Source: Deinococcus malanensis
GTDB taxonomy: Bacteria; Deinococcota; Deinococci; Deinococcales; Deinococcaceae
DNA length: 64,000 nt
Reading direction: 5' to 3'
NCBI RefSeq assembly: GCF_014647655.1
Contig: NZ_BMPP01000002.1
Location: 186,001-250,000, forward strand
Part shown: one piece after another, positions 42,084 through 50,064 of the stretch
Layout: every line of letters begins with the position of its first letter
Numbering within the stretch: position 1 is the stretch's first letter
Program-made: the position numbers and the translations under genes
Notes under the pieces: generated by a model
Database searches by the model: none
Seen by the model: the letters and a program-made list of their open reading frames with translations, nothing else
Told to the model about the DNA's origin: nothing

Positions 42084-42731
42084 TCAGGATCGACGCGTCT
42101 GCGTGGTCTGGGTGGTGGTCTGGGCGCGAGTTCCCTTGTTACGTCCGGCAAGACCAGCCAGTCCAGCCAGACCCAGCAGGCCCCAGGGGAAGCCGGGCCG
42201 ATTTTCTGTCGCCGTGACGGTGGTCCCAGTTGTCGTTGTCGTGGTATCGGTCGCCGCAGTCCCAGTGGCATCGGTGGTGCCTGTTGCATCCGTGCCCGTG
42301 GTGTCGGTCCCCATAGTGTCTGTACCGGTGGCATCTGTGCCGGCTGCATCCGTACCAGTCGTGTCAGTACCGGTTGCGTCGGTACCAGCAGTATCTGTAC
42401 CGGTCGTATCTGTACCGGTTGCATCGGTGGTGCCTGTTGCATCCGTGCCCGTGGCGTCGGTCCCCGTAGTGTCTGTACCGGTGGCATCTGTGCCGGCTGC
42501 ATCCGTACCAGTCGTGTCAGTACCGGTTGCGTCGGTACCAGCAGTATCGGTACCAGCAGTATCGGTACCAGCAGTATCGGTACCAGCAGTATCGGTGCCG
42601 GTCGCATCGGTGCCGGTCGTATCGGTGCCGGTGACGTCTGTCGTGGTCGTTTCAGTCGCAGTATCGGTCTCGGTCTGGGCGTACGCCACAGGGGCAGAAA
42701 GCAACATCAAGGTGACCAGCATGGTTTTCAT
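42084..42731 (-). CDS. Secreted TGTDx pentapeptide-repeat protein with WGxxGxxG-type C-terminus
   Basis: A 215-residue protein with a signal peptide (MKTMLVTLMLLSAPVAYAQ) and then about 150 residues of near-perfect repeats of the form T/A-G-T-D-x. It ends with FPWGLLGLAGLAGLAGR, which resembles the WGxxGxxG C-terminal sorting signals, followed by a Thr/Gln/Arg-rich tail. It is probably exposed on or released from the cell surface; function unknown. The acidic, threonine-rich repeat could bind cations or be glycosylated (inference). GGAGG precedes ATG 42731, the preferred start. Confidence 0.75.
   Translation of the reverse strand: MKTMLVTLMLLSAPVAYAQTETDTATETTTTDVTGTDTTGTDATGTDTAGTDTAGTDTAGTDTAGTDATGTDTTGTDAAGTDATGTDTTGTDATGTDATGTTDATGTDTTGTDTAGTDATGTDTTGTDAAGTDATGTDTMGTDTTGTDATGTTDATGTAATDTTTTTTGTTVTATENRPGFPWGLLGLAGLAGLAGRNKGTRAQTTTQTTQTRRS
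42250..42660. repeat. Coding minisatellite, 15-bp units with a 153-bp higher-order duplication
   Basis: DNA repeats of 15 bases code for the pentapeptides of the secreted protein. Superimposed is a larger duplication: 42268-42394 and 42421-42547 match over about 127 bases with two differences, offset by 153 bases (51 codons). Four tandem copies of GTATCGGTACCAGCA or close variants lie near 42535-42600. Length variation between strains is expected. Confidence 0.8.
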
Positions 42732-42912
42732 TGGAGACCTCCTGCGCCGAAGTATGGGCCGCCTCATTCTCAACCCGGTGACAGCCGGATCAATACACCC
42801 TGCACCAACGCTCATGGGCGCACCGAATTGGATGAAGCGCAGCACTAGACACCTGGGCTGGGCACTGAAGAGTGAACCTGCCCACACCTCCGCACAGGAC
42901 TGCACAAACGTC

Positions 42913-43578
42913 CTAGCCATCCATCAGCTTGGGAAGCAGGCGCACCCAGTCCATATCCGGCCAGTGGTTCAGAAAACCCAGGGCTTGCGGGCTGAGGGGC
43001 TGGTCAAGTTCCACAGCCAGCAACGCCTGTCCTCCACGGGCCTGACGAGTACAGGTCAGGGTGGCGATATTCACACCGTCGGCGGCAATGGTTGCCGCGA
43101 TCCGCGCGATCATGCCCACAGCATCGGTGTACAGCAGCAGTGCTGTGGGACTCGCGGCACTGAAGTTCACTCCCAGCCCCTGAACATGGGTGACCTGAAT
43201 AACACCGCCACCCGTACTGCTGCCCTGTACGGTGACCTCATGGGCTTCAGACCGCACGGCCAGATGGGCGGTATTGGGGTGCACGTCCCCAAGATCCACA
43301 TCACGAAACTCGAATTCCAGGCCGGCGACCTTGGCTTCTTCGAAGGCACGAGGCAGGCGGGGATCGTCCGGTGCAAAGCCGAGCAGTCCGGCAATCAGCG
43401 CCAGATGCGTGCCGTGCCCTCGGCCTGTCTTGGCAAACGAGGCATGCAGTCCGATGGTCGCGCGCTTCGGAGCCTCGCCCAGCAGGTGATGTGCCACCAG
43501 ACCCAGGCGGCAGGCTCCGGCGGTGTGGCTGCTGCTGGGTCCGATCATGACCGGGCCAATCATGTCGAGGAGGGACAT
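42913..43578 (-). CDS. sdaAB: L-serine dehydratase, iron-sulfur dependent, beta subunit
   Basis: The 221-residue regulatory subunit of serine deaminase. [16 protein letters not shown] at the N-terminus is the family hallmark, followed by [16 protein letters not shown], with an ACT-like domain in the last 75 residues (about 147-221). It has its own leaderless promoter. The catalytic alpha subunit gene is at 34665-35555, about 7.4 kb away on the same strand, with hut in between. Confidence 0.92.
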   Translation of the reverse strand: MSLLDMIGPVMIGPSSSHTAGACRLGLVAHHLLGEAPKRATIGLHASFAKTGRGHGTHLALIAGLLGFAPDDPRLPRAFEEAKVAGLEFEFRDVDLGDVHPNTAHLAVRSEAHEVTVQGSSTGGGVIQVTHVQGLGVNFSAASPTALLLYTDAVGMIARIAATIAADGVNIATLTCTRQARGGQALLAVELDQPLSPQALGFLNHWPDMDWVRLLPKLMDG

Positions 43579-43585
43579 GGCCAGA

Positions 43586-43591
43586 AGTATA
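43586..43591 (-). promoter_or_regulatory. Leaderless -10 box of sdaAB
   Basis: TATACT on the minus strand, 7 bases before ATG 43578. Confidence 0.6.
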
Positions 43592-43642
43592 GGCAGGTCC
43601 GCCTGATGGCGTCCTGCCCGCGCAGACAGTCTGAAGAATGGA

Positions 43643-43813
43643 TTATTCGTCGCTGAGGTCGCCCAGGTTCTCGCGCAGTTCCTCGAGTTTTTCCTGCGCG
43701 TTGACCGAAGGGTTCATACCGTTGGCATCGACGCTGCCATCGGCCCCCTGCATTCCGTCGTTGATCTGTTCGCCCTGATTCACGTCACCACTTTCCGGAT
43801 TGGGATTGGTCAT
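43643..43813 (-). CDS. Small acidic hydrophilic protein, hydrophilin-like
   Basis: A predicted 56-residue product without cysteine, aromatic residues or any hydrophobic segment, and with seven glycines. The first 35 residues are rich in N, G, D, Q and S; the last 20 ([17 protein letters not shown]) could form an amphipathic helix. It resembles in style the protein at 9703-9909. ATG 43813 is preferred to GTG 43840. A disordered stress-protective protein is possible but unproven. Confidence 0.5.
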   Translation of the reverse strand: MTNPNPESGDVNQGEQINDGMQGADGSVDANGMNPSVNAQEKLEELRENLGDLSDE

Positions 43814-44070
43814 GCACGCAGCTTGCTCCGTGGCCACCACAAGACACGTGGGAAAACGCGCAGGGAACCTTTAGAGCAACCCTTAGAGCGGTTCTCCGCC
43901 TTACACCACCGGGAAGGCGGCCTCTCGGCGGCTCATACCGCGTCCTGCCCGGCAAAATCTACCCACTCCACCTGGTTAATAAGATGGCATCCTTCTGCCA
44001 GATCCCTTAGAGCGACCACGAGGCTCAACGCAATCATTCCTCCCTGTTCTGCATCGTGAAATCAGGGGCA

Positions 44071-44111
44071 CCCATCGCGCCGGGTGGGAGATGTACGCCC
44101 GGCGCGATGGG
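44071..44111. repeat. 14-bp perfect inverted repeat
   Basis: CCCATCGCGCCGGG (44071-44084) and its exact reverse complement (44098-44111) with a 13-base loop. No gene ends nearby, so it is not an obvious terminator; it may be a small repeat or the remains of a mobile element. Confidence 0.6.
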
Positions 44112-44356
44112 CGCTCTAACTATTCAGAACCTTCTTCACCACTCCTTGGTTCCAACCGGCAGTGAACCGACGCCCCATGGCAAGGCAAGCCTTAGCACCC
44201 CTGGACAGATCCAGGGACATTTTTCCATCTGCTAGGCGCGGGAAAATGTGTCTGACAGACCGGTGTGCAAGTAGTCTTTATCACTGGAAGGCTATGTAAA
44301 CAGACTCTGAAGTCAGAGTGTGGTGGTTGTGCCAGCCGGCACTTGCTACGGCCCCT

Positions 44357-44362
44357 TACCCT
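44357..44362 (+). promoter_or_regulatory. Leaderless -10 box of the lipoprotein esterase gene
   Basis: TACCCT, then 7 bases, then ATG 44370. The same hexamer and spacing occur at 5207. Confidence 0.6.
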
Positions 44363-44369
44363 GGTCAGC

Positions 44370-45254
44370 ATGTCTACGCCTCGCCATTCATCCTGCCGTT
44401 CCTGGCGCCTTCCAATGACCCTGCTTTCCGTTCCGTTGCTGGCGTCCTGCTCGGCGCAGGACGCCCAGACCACCCTGAACCGGGCCGTGTCCACCAGTGG
44501 CCTGAATGTCAACACCAACGTCCGCTACGGTCCGGATGCCCGGAACGTCATGGATATCTATGCCCCGGCCAACGTCAAGGGGGCTCCGACGGTGTTGTTC
44601 ATTCATGGTGGTTCCTGGGAAGGCGGCGACAAGGAAGGTCACCGGTTTGCCGGCGAGTCCCTGGCACGCGCCGGGTACGTAACGGCAGTGATGAACTACC
44701 GGCTGGCGCCGAAAAACCGTTACCCCAGTTATGTGCAGGACGCAGCCTCGGCGCTGAAGGTATTGCGCGACCGATCGGTCAGTCTTGGAGGCAGTCCCGA
44801 CAATCTGTTCGTGATGGGACACTCGGCCGGGGGTTTCAATGCGGTAGAAGTGGTGGTCAATGAACGCTGGCTGCGCGAGGCCGGGGTGCCGGTCAGCAGC
44901 GTGCGTGGCGTGATTGGCATAGCTGGACCGTACAGTTACGATTTCCGGCAGTTCTCGAGTGCCCGGGCCTTCCCGCAGGGTGGAACGCCTGACGAGATCA
45001 TGCCTGACCGCCACGTGCGTCCTGACGCCCCGCCACATCTGCTGCTGGTCGCAGAGAGTGATTCTGTCGTGTATCCACAGAACGCCGTAAACATGGAAGC
45101 GGCCCTCAAGCGCGCCGGCGTGCCAGTGACACGAACCGTGCTGCCCCGCGTCAACCACCTGACGATCATGGCGGCGGTGGCGCGTCCTCTGACCTTCCTG
45201 GGCGGCACACGTCAGGCTGTGATTGACTTTATCGAGACCCACCGGCGCCGTTAA
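44370..45254 (+). CDS. Lipoprotein alpha/beta-hydrolase, probable carboxylesterase
   Basis: A 294-residue esterase of the hormone-sensitive lipase / BD-FAE type. The N-terminal signal ends in the lipobox LLASC, so it is probably a lipid-anchored envelope protein. The oxyanion motif is [10 protein letters not shown], the nucleophile elbow is GHSAGG, and the catalytic histidine is probably in RVNHLT near the C-terminus; the acid is likely D in LLVAESD. A start further upstream (44265) was rejected because the leaderless box fixes ATG 44370. The ester substrate is unknown. Confidence 0.85.
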   Translation: MSTPRHSSCRSWRLPMTLLSVPLLASCSAQDAQTTLNRAVSTSGLNVNTNVRYGPDARNVMDIYAPANVKGAPTVLFIHGGSWEGGDKEGHRFAGESLARAGYVTAVMNYRLAPKNRYPSYVQDAASALKVLRDRSVSLGGSPDNLFVMGHSAGGFNAVEVVVNERWLREAGVPVSSVRGVIGIAGPYSYDFRQFSSARAFPQGGTPDEIMPDRHVRPDAPPHLLLVAESDSVVYPQNAVNMEAALKRAGVPVTRTVLPRVNHLTIMAAVARPLTFLGGTRQAVIDFIETHRRR

Positions 45255-45304
45255 GGCGGGTCTGACTCCGGGGATGGGAGGGCCAGCCTCTCACGGCGCG
45301 GCCA

Positions 45305-45310
45305 TAAAAT
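45305..45310 (+). promoter_or_regulatory. Leaderless -10 box of the small lipoprotein gene
   Basis: TAAAAT, then 6 bases, then ATG 45317. Confidence 0.6.
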
Positions 45311-45316
45311 GACGTC

Positions 45317-45697
45317 ATGAACCCCCGCCTTGTGACTGGACTGCTGGCCGGTGCGCTATGCGTCACGCTCAGTGCCTGCCGGTACAATTATGTGCCGCTG
45401 ATTCCTCCTCAGGTCGAGGTGCGTCTGCCCACGCGAGTTACCAACGCGACTCTGGCCCGCGAAGAGCAGCAGCTGAGGCTGAAAGCGCAGATTGACGGGC
45501 GTTTCGAGCCAGGTTATCTGACCGTTCAATGGTTTGACGGCAGCCGCGAACTGGGCACCGACAATGTCTACCTGGACAGCGCGCAGCGCGAGGCAGTCTT
45601 CAGGCTCGATGCCCCAGCCAAGGGTGCATACCGCGCGGTTCTGTCTTTTGGCGGGGTGGTCTTACGGCAGGTGGAACTGTACGAGGTCAGCCCGTGA
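45317..45697 (+). CDS. Small lipoprotein of unknown function
   Basis: A 126-residue product with a lipoprotein signal ([21 protein letters not shown], lipobox LSAC). The mature part looks like one immunoglobulin-like beta-sandwich (residues 40-126, with [13 protein letters not shown] and [20 protein letters not shown]). I do not recognise the family. Its TGA overlaps the GTG of the following gene by 4 bases, so both are made together. Confidence 0.75.
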   Translation: MNPRLVTGLLAGALCVTLSACRYNYVPLIPPQVEVRLPTRVTNATLAREEQQLRLKAQIDGRFEPGYLTVQWFDGSRELGTDNVYLDSAQREAVFRLDAPAKGAYRAVLSFGGVVLRQVELYEVSP

Positions 45698-46110
45698 CCG
45701 AGAGCCGGCTGTGGACCGGCGTGGTGGAATGGACTGCTGGGACCCGGGAGCGCTTTGTCTGGCGCGCAGGTAGGGTGGTGCCCTTGCGTACCGAACCGCT
45801 GAAGGCTCCAGTGAATTATGGGTGTGTGCCTGGCATATGGAACCCAGCTGACGATGCAGAGGCCGATGCCGTGTGGCTGGGCGCCCCCCTGGCGGTCGGT
45901 GAGCAGGTTGCCGGGCTTCCCACTGGCCTTCTTTATTTGCGCGACGGGGACCATAAGGTGGTGTTCGGACCGCTTGAAGAGGGCGCCCAGGCACTGCTGG
46001 CATGGTTTCCGGAAGAACGCGGGGCCCAGCTGCTGGACGCCGAGTCCGCTCAACACTGGCTGTCAGGTCTGCCCGCACCCCCGGTCCTCGACGTCGTGGT
46101 CGTGAATTAG
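45694..46110 (+). CDS. Inorganic pyrophosphatase-like protein, probably inactive
   Basis: A 138-residue protein that resembles family I inorganic pyrophosphatases: [14 protein letters not shown] matches the N-terminal strands, and [25 protein letters not shown] matches the active-site NYGFIPxT...DGDPLDxxVL region. Two of the metal-binding aspartates of that region appear changed ([11 protein letters not shown]), and the protein is shorter than the usual 170-180. It may bind a phosphate compound without PPase activity, or be a divergent enzyme. The start is GTG, coupled to the lipoprotein gene. Confidence 0.65.
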   Translation: MTESRLWTGVVEWTAGTRERFVWRAGRVVPLRTEPLKAPVNYGCVPGIWNPADDAEADAVWLGAPLAVGEQVAGLPTGLLYLRDGDHKVVFGPLEEGAQALLAWFPEERGAQLLDAESAQHWLSGLPAPPVLDVVVVN

Positions 46111-46474
46111 ACCGCGGTCCGCCATCTGGGGCAGGGACCGGAAAGACTGGCTCCACGCCTGTGTGGCTGGGTGCTGCGAGAGAAGCGAACACAGGGCGGG
46201 AGTTCTCGTGAAACGCGTGTTACGGCCAAACGCACCGTCGTGGGGGAGCCTTGCCCCGAACAGCTCCAACCCGCGCCTCCCCCAGTCATGACCTACAAGA
46301 CTTCTGGTCTGGTTGAGCAACCCAGGGCGTCTTGCGGCAACTCCACCTCATAAAGGCCCAAACCTGCACTGGCCCGTACGCAGCGAAAGATATGCCCAAA
46401 CAAAGAGCAGCAACCATAGAAGGGCCGTCCCAGAAACAGGGCTCACGGGAATTCAGAAATCCCACTCAGGGGGC
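46111..46474. other. Spacer of 364 bases without a recognisable gene
   Basis: Short frames exist but look like chance. The only structure noted is an 8-bp inverted repeat (TGGGGGAG at 46241-46248 with CTCCCCCA at 46277-46284), too widely spaced to be a clear terminator. Confidence 0.4.
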
Positions 46475-47083
46475 TTACATACGCAGAGAAACACCAAACG
46501 TCGTGTGCACGACCCCAGGGAGGTGCGCGTAAATCGATCCTCCCACCGCCTGGCTGAACGACCGCTCCAGTTCCAGCCAGGCTTCCCACTTCTGCAGGGC
46601 CAGGGCATTGAATCCCCGCCTCCGCACCACATCCACGAAGCGTTTTTCCAGCAGACAGAACCCGGCCGACAGGGCCAGCGCGTCACACAGCTGAAGCAGT
46701 CGGTCGTACTCGTCGTAGGTGACGGACGCCAGGTAGGACGCGACCAGCGCTTTTTCTTCAGGTGAGCAGTCCCAGACACCAGCCCCGGCGTCAACGTCCT
46801 GAAGGGGAAAGGAGTGCGTCATGCTGATGCGCGCCGCCTGTGGAAACACCTGGTCCATCAGGTAGTGGTAGCCATCGATGATGTGCCTCAGGTCGGACAC
46901 GCCGGCACGGCGCCCGATGTCGTGGATCAGGCCGTAGACGTAAGCCTGCTCAGGGTCGAGATGTTCGGCCAAAGCCCTGGCAGCGGCGGCAACGAAAAGG
47001 GAATGGTCCACCCAGGGGCCAGGATTGAGCTCAGCGGCCTCCCCGAGCATCTCCTGGGCCCTGGTAAGTGCCGGAATTGGCAT
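46475..47083 (-). CDS. HD domain hydrolase
   Basis: A 202-residue protein of the HD phosphohydrolase superfamily. The metal residues are H27 (PWVDHSLFV), H54 and D55 (GLIHDIGRR) and probably the aspartate of LLQLCDALAL. Members remove phosphate from nucleotides or cleave phosphodiesters. It contains no GAF, PAS or GGDEF partner, so it is a stand-alone domain of unknown substrate. No ribosome site is clear upstream of ATG 47083. Confidence 0.85.
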   Translation of the reverse strand: MPIPALTRAQEMLGEAAELNPGPWVDHSLFVAAAARALAEHLDPEQAYVYGLIHDIGRRAGVSDLRHIIDGYHYLMDQVFPQAARISMTHSFPLQDVDAGAGVWDCSPEEKALVASYLASVTYDEYDRLLQLCDALALSAGFCLLEKRFVDVVRRRGFNALALQKWEAWLELERSFSQAVGGSIYAHLPGVVHTTFGVSLRM

Positions 47084-47327
47084 TCCGACAGTTCAGCACA
47101 GGTTTATGGTGAGGGAACACGAAAAGCTGGTAGCACCGACGCACCTAGTACCTTGACACCGGAGAAAGCAGCACCTGCCATTCAACTGTTACGTCGGTCA
47201 TAAAGCTCCGCTTTCATCTCTGATCCGGCCAAGGCACTGCGCCCAGCAGCTGGGGTTCGCATCCGCCGGGCCCAAACGGTGAGGGGGCACTCACCCTCAC
47301 ACAAGCCCAGATGGCACACTAGGCAGC

Positions 47328-47576
47328 ATGAGCGACGCCTCCAATCCTGCCCGCCCCACCCGTGTGCTTCTCAATGTCCGCCTTCAGAACGGGGAACCCA
47401 TCGACGCTGAAGTGGGCCGCAAAGCTGCGCTGTACATGTCCCGGCAGCCGGGTGTCCTGAAGGCCGAGGGTGGGATGGCCGGCAACCTCGAGGTGCACTA
47501 TGACGCCGACTCGGTGACCCTGACCGACCTGACCCGGGCGATGGCCAAGGCCGGCCTGCGGGTCGGCATCGTCTGA
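47328..47576 (+). CDS. Small HMA-like (ferredoxin-fold) protein without metal-binding cysteines
   Basis: An 82-residue protein. The core follows the pattern of heavy-metal-associated domains (RVLLNVRLQ, then ALYMSRQPGVLKAEGGMAGNLEVHYDADSVTLTDLTRAMAKAGLRVGIV), including the typical xGVxxAxx...LxVxYDxxxxT series. The CxxC pair that binds copper is absent, so it may be a structural relative or a small regulator. A CACACT box 7 bases before ATG 47328 fits a leaderless start. Confidence 0.7.
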   Translation: MSDASNPARPTRVLLNVRLQNGEPIDAEVGRKAALYMSRQPGVLKAEGGMAGNLEVHYDADSVTLTDLTRAMAKAGLRVGIV

Positions 47577-47710
47577 GCAGCGCTGGGCACAACCGCCATT
47601 TCCGGGAATGTGCTGATCTCACTGGCTTGTTAAATACGGGACACAGTAGCCGCCTCAGACTCGGGTACTGCCCTGGCTTGGCAGGATAGAACCTGACAAC
47701 CAGACAGGCC

Positions 47711-47750
47711 CACCAGGGGACGCAGCGATGACATCACTGCGTCCCTGGTG
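47711..47750. terminator. Hairpin between convergent genes
   Basis: A 14-bp stem with a single bulged G (CACCAGGGG... with ...CCCTGGTG) and a 10-11-base loop, between the HMA-like gene and the end of the TspO-like gene. No T-run. Confidence 0.6.
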
Positions 47751-47775
47751 CCTTGAAGGCTGTGCCTGGTCAAGG

Positions 47776-48525
47776 TCAGATGAGCACACGGCGACGGGTG
47801 GCCAGCACTCCGCCAATCAGCACCAGTCCGGCCGCCAACGCCACCGCAACTGCCACGGCCGTCACCTCCGGACGCGCAGCGTAGACTCCGTAAAAAGCCC
47901 ACAACAGAATTGCCGCAAAAGCGAAGTCCCGAAACCTCATGAGGAAGAACACGCCGATCAGGGCGGCGATCACGACCAGCAGGGCTGCCCAGGCGGTGGA
48001 GCCCAGCCCGGCCAGTCCTGACGTGACGCCCAGACTGACCAGCCAGGCAGTGATGTTGGCGATGGTGGCAACACTGATCCAGGCCAGATACAGGCTGGCC
48101 GGCAGAAGCAGTGTGAAGCGTTCAGTTCCGTGCGGTTCCATTCTTTGCACGGTCAGGTACAGCCAGATCAGACTGCTGAGCAGGGCCAGCATGATGATCA
48201 CGCTCAGACCATAATTCAGGCTCTGAAAGGCCAGCAACCAGCTGACGTTCAGGACGTTGGACAGCAGAAATGGCCAGAACAGCCGGTCCAGTCTGGGCCC
48301 CCGCTGAGCCGGCATCGCCTGATAGACCGCGAACCCCAGGAGACCCAGGAAAATGGGGCCCCAGACGGCGAAGGTGAGTCCGGCTGGAGTAAAGGCGTTG
48401 GGCAGGCTGTCACTGACCTCCTTGTTGCTGTTGCCGAACAGTGGCAGCGCGTTGCTGAGGTAGTTCATCAGCAGCGTCACGAGGGTCGCGATCAACAGGG
48501 TGGCCTGGCGGGAGAGTCCGGTCAT
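47776..48525 (-). CDS. TspO/MBR-like tryptophan-rich membrane protein
   Basis: A 249-residue integral membrane protein with about seven hydrophobic segments. The segment AFTPAGLTFAVWGPIFLGLLGFAVYQ and the WLLAFQSLNYGLS region are those of the tryptophan-rich sensory protein family (TspO/MBR relatives), here with extra C-terminal segments. TspO binds porphyrins; this longer subgroup is poorly known. An AGAGGTGAT ribosome site lies before ATG 48525. It is 54 bases downstream of the lacI gene. Confidence 0.8.
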   Translation of the reverse strand: MTGLSRQATLLIATLVTLLMNYLSNALPLFGNSNKEVSDSLPNAFTPAGLTFAVWGPIFLGLLGFAVYQAMPAQRGPRLDRLFWPFLLSNVLNVSWLLAFQSLNYGLSVIIMLALLSSLIWLYLTVQRMEPHGTERFTLLLPASLYLAWISVATIANITAWLVSLGVTSGLAGLGSTAWAALLVVIAALIGVFFLMRFRDFAFAAILLWAFYGVYAARPEVTAVAVAVALAAGLVLIGGVLATRRRVLI

Positions 48526-48579
48526 ACATCACCTCTGGGCATAAAGGGCGGAAATAAGCTGAGAGCTGCGGCAATGTGG

Positions 48580-49596
48580 TCAGCCGGACACGGACTGGCG
48601 CTCGACCAGCAGCGTCGGAACCCGGATGACCCGCTCGGGCTTCCTGCCTTCCATTCCCGCTACAAGCGCGCTTATTGCCTGCCGTGCCAGCTCGGCGTAA
48701 TTGTGGTTCACGCTGGTCAGGGGGGGACACATCACCTGGGCCAGAAATACATCGTCGAATCCCACGACAGAGAAGTCTCCGGGAACGTCGAACCCTTCGT
48801 CTCGCGCCGCCTTAAGCACTCCAGCCGCAACGAGATCATTGATACACACCAGGGCGGTGGGCCGCTGCGACGCCTGGCCGAGGCGATGGAGGGCCTCCTC
48901 TCCCGCCCGAATGGTCAGCCCGGTGAAGTGCACCCACTCAGGAAGGGCGTTCGGGTAAAACTCCCGGTATACCGCGAGCTTTTCCAGACTGCTGGTCACG
49001 CTGCTGTCTCCCCCGAGGAACGCGACTTTGGTATGTCCCCGTCCCTGCAGATGGGTCAGCACACTGCGCATCCCACCGGCCTCGTCCGAGGTGACACTGC
49101 ACAGAAGGTCTACCCCTGGCAGGTCGCCGTTGACCGCCACGATGGGCAAACGCTCGGCAACCTCGCGCACCGCCTGAACGCCGGCTTCGGGAGGCTCAGG
49201 GTGGTTTGTCAGACCGCCCAGCAGAAGCAGGCCATCGACCTGCCGCTCCACGAGGCTGCGGACCAGGGTCTGCTCAAGGTCAGGGTTGCTGGTGGTATTG
49301 CCCAGAATGACTGTGTATCCCAGTTCCGATGCTCCGACTTCCAACTGCAAAAACAGCTGGGCGAAATAGGGGTTGGTGATATCGGGCAGGATGCAGCCGA
49401 TGGTGTTCGAGCGGCGGTGGTACAGGGTCTGGGCAATCCGGTTGGGGCGGAAACGAAGTTCATGGATGGCATGTTCGACCCGGGTGCGGAGCTCGGGATG
49501 AACGGTGTCGTGCCCATTCATGACCCGCGAGACCGTGGAGACCGAGACCTGGGCGTGCTGCGCGATGTCGTAGATGGTTGTGGCTCGTTTCCGCAT
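48580..49596 (-). CDS. LacI family transcriptional repressor
   Basis: A 338-residue repressor. The N-terminal helix-turn-helix is TTIYDIAQHAQVSVSTVSRVMN with the hinge helix RPNRIAQTLYHRRSNTIG, which together contact half-sites and bend the central CpG. The rest is a periplasmic-binding-protein-like sugar sensor (about 62-338). It is divergent from the galactoside transport operon, and both share the palindromic core AACCGGTT. Galactose, lactose or a galactoside is the probable inducer (inference). Ribosome site GAGGGG before ATG 49596. Confidence 0.92.
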   Translation of the reverse strand: MRKRATTIYDIAQHAQVSVSTVSRVMNGHDTVHPELRTRVEHAIHELRFRPNRIAQTLYHRRSNTIGCILPDITNPYFAQLFLQLEVGASELGYTVILGNTTSNPDLEQTLVRSLVERQVDGLLLLGGLTNHPEPPEAGVQAVREVAERLPIVAVNGDLPGVDLLCSVTSDEAGGMRSVLTHLQGRGHTKVAFLGGDSSVTSSLEKLAVYREFYPNALPEWVHFTGLTIRAGEEALHRLGQASQRPTALVCINDLVAAGVLKAARDEGFDVPGDFSVVGFDDVFLAQVMCPPLTSVNHNYAELARQAISALVAGMEGRKPERVIRVPTLLVERQSVSG

Positions 49597-49609
49597 AACA
49601 CCCCTCTTG

Positions 49610-49623
49610 AGAAACCGGTTTCT
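49610..49623. promoter_or_regulatory. LacI-family operator O1, upstream of the repressor gene
   Basis: AGAAACCGGTTTCT is a perfect 14-bp palindrome with a central CG, 13 bases before the repressor start and immediately downstream of its -10 box, so it covers the transcription start. Confidence 0.75.
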
Positions 49624-49625
49624 GA

Positions 49626-49654
49626 AATGTATGCTGCTAACGTTCGACAGTCAA
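49626..49654 (-). promoter_or_regulatory. Promoter of the LacI repressor gene
   Basis: On the minus strand: -35 TTGACT (49649-49654), 17-base spacer, -10 TACATT (49626-49631). Operator O1 follows at once, which suggests autorepression. Confidence 0.65.
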
Positions 49655-50064
49655 ATCCTTCTGGTCAGGGGTGAAGCACAGGCTTCCCTGACTGGCAATC
49701 ATGATGCTTCGGGGAGATCTGCGGCTGATTTCTACAGGATGCGCTTTGAAATTTGTTGACAGGGAATCTGGTCCAGGATCGGGAATCCAACTGCCACCTG
49801 ACGGTTCCGCTTCACTCGCGCCTTGCTCACCAGAAAAGTACCTCCGGCCCAATACCCCGACCAGAGAAGCAAGCAGAACCATCCACTTTTCACCCAGCTG
49901 AGCAACCGGTTGCTGAACGTACGGACACATACCCCGCGGTCTTCATGAAAGCAGTGCGTACCTGTAGCAGGGCGTTGTTTGAATTCTTCCCTCGTCCAGC
50001 CCAACTTTGCCTCAAGCCCTTGCGACCCACCCTTCGTGCACGCCCACCGTTCCTGGAGGAACCT
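49655..50064. other. Control region upstream of the galactoside operon
   Basis: No gene is seen. It contains the second operator (49901-49914) and a TTGACA (49756-49761) without a fitting -10. The operon promoter could not be placed with confidence; TTGCTG at 49910-49915, overlapping the operator, may be its -35. Confidence 0.4.
49901..49914. promoter_or_regulatory. LacI-family operator O2, upstream of the galactoside operon
   Basis: AGCAACCGGTTGCT is a second perfect 14-bp palindrome, identical to O1 at 12 of 14 positions, 150 bases before the binding-protein gene and 291 bases from O1 (start to start). A DNA loop between the two is possible. Confidence 0.7.

Larger units (their letters stand above)
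43814..44369. other. Gene-poor spacer of 556 bases
   Basis: I see no convincing gene. TTAGAGC occurs three times (near 43872, 43882 and 44008). A minus-strand frame of 34 codons (44037 to 43933) reads as plausible protein but has no homologue I know and no good start signal. A 14-bp hairpin lies at 44071-44111. A degraded mobile element is possible. Confidence 0.4.

Noticed and set aside
42250..42660. Short regular repeats that could suggest a CRISPR array
   Set aside because: Units are 15 bases, directly adjacent without unique spacers, and keep an open frame coding for TGTDx pentapeptides. It is a coding minisatellite.
43823..44059. 78-codon plus-strand frame in the gene-poor spacer
   Set aside because: No start signal, no recognisable composition, and it runs across the repeats; judged a chance frame.
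47250..47275. GGTTCGCATCC resembling a tRNA T-arm
   Set aside because: The flanks do not pair into a T-stem and no acceptor, D or anticodon arms can be drawn.
49756..49761. TTGACA as -35 of the galactoside operon
   Set aside because: No acceptable -10 lies 16-18 bases downstream, and it is 300 bases before the first gene.
49753..50064. N-terminal extension of the sugar-binding protein
   Set aside because: The extension precedes the ribosome site and signal peptide at 50065 and contains the operator; it is regulatory DNA.
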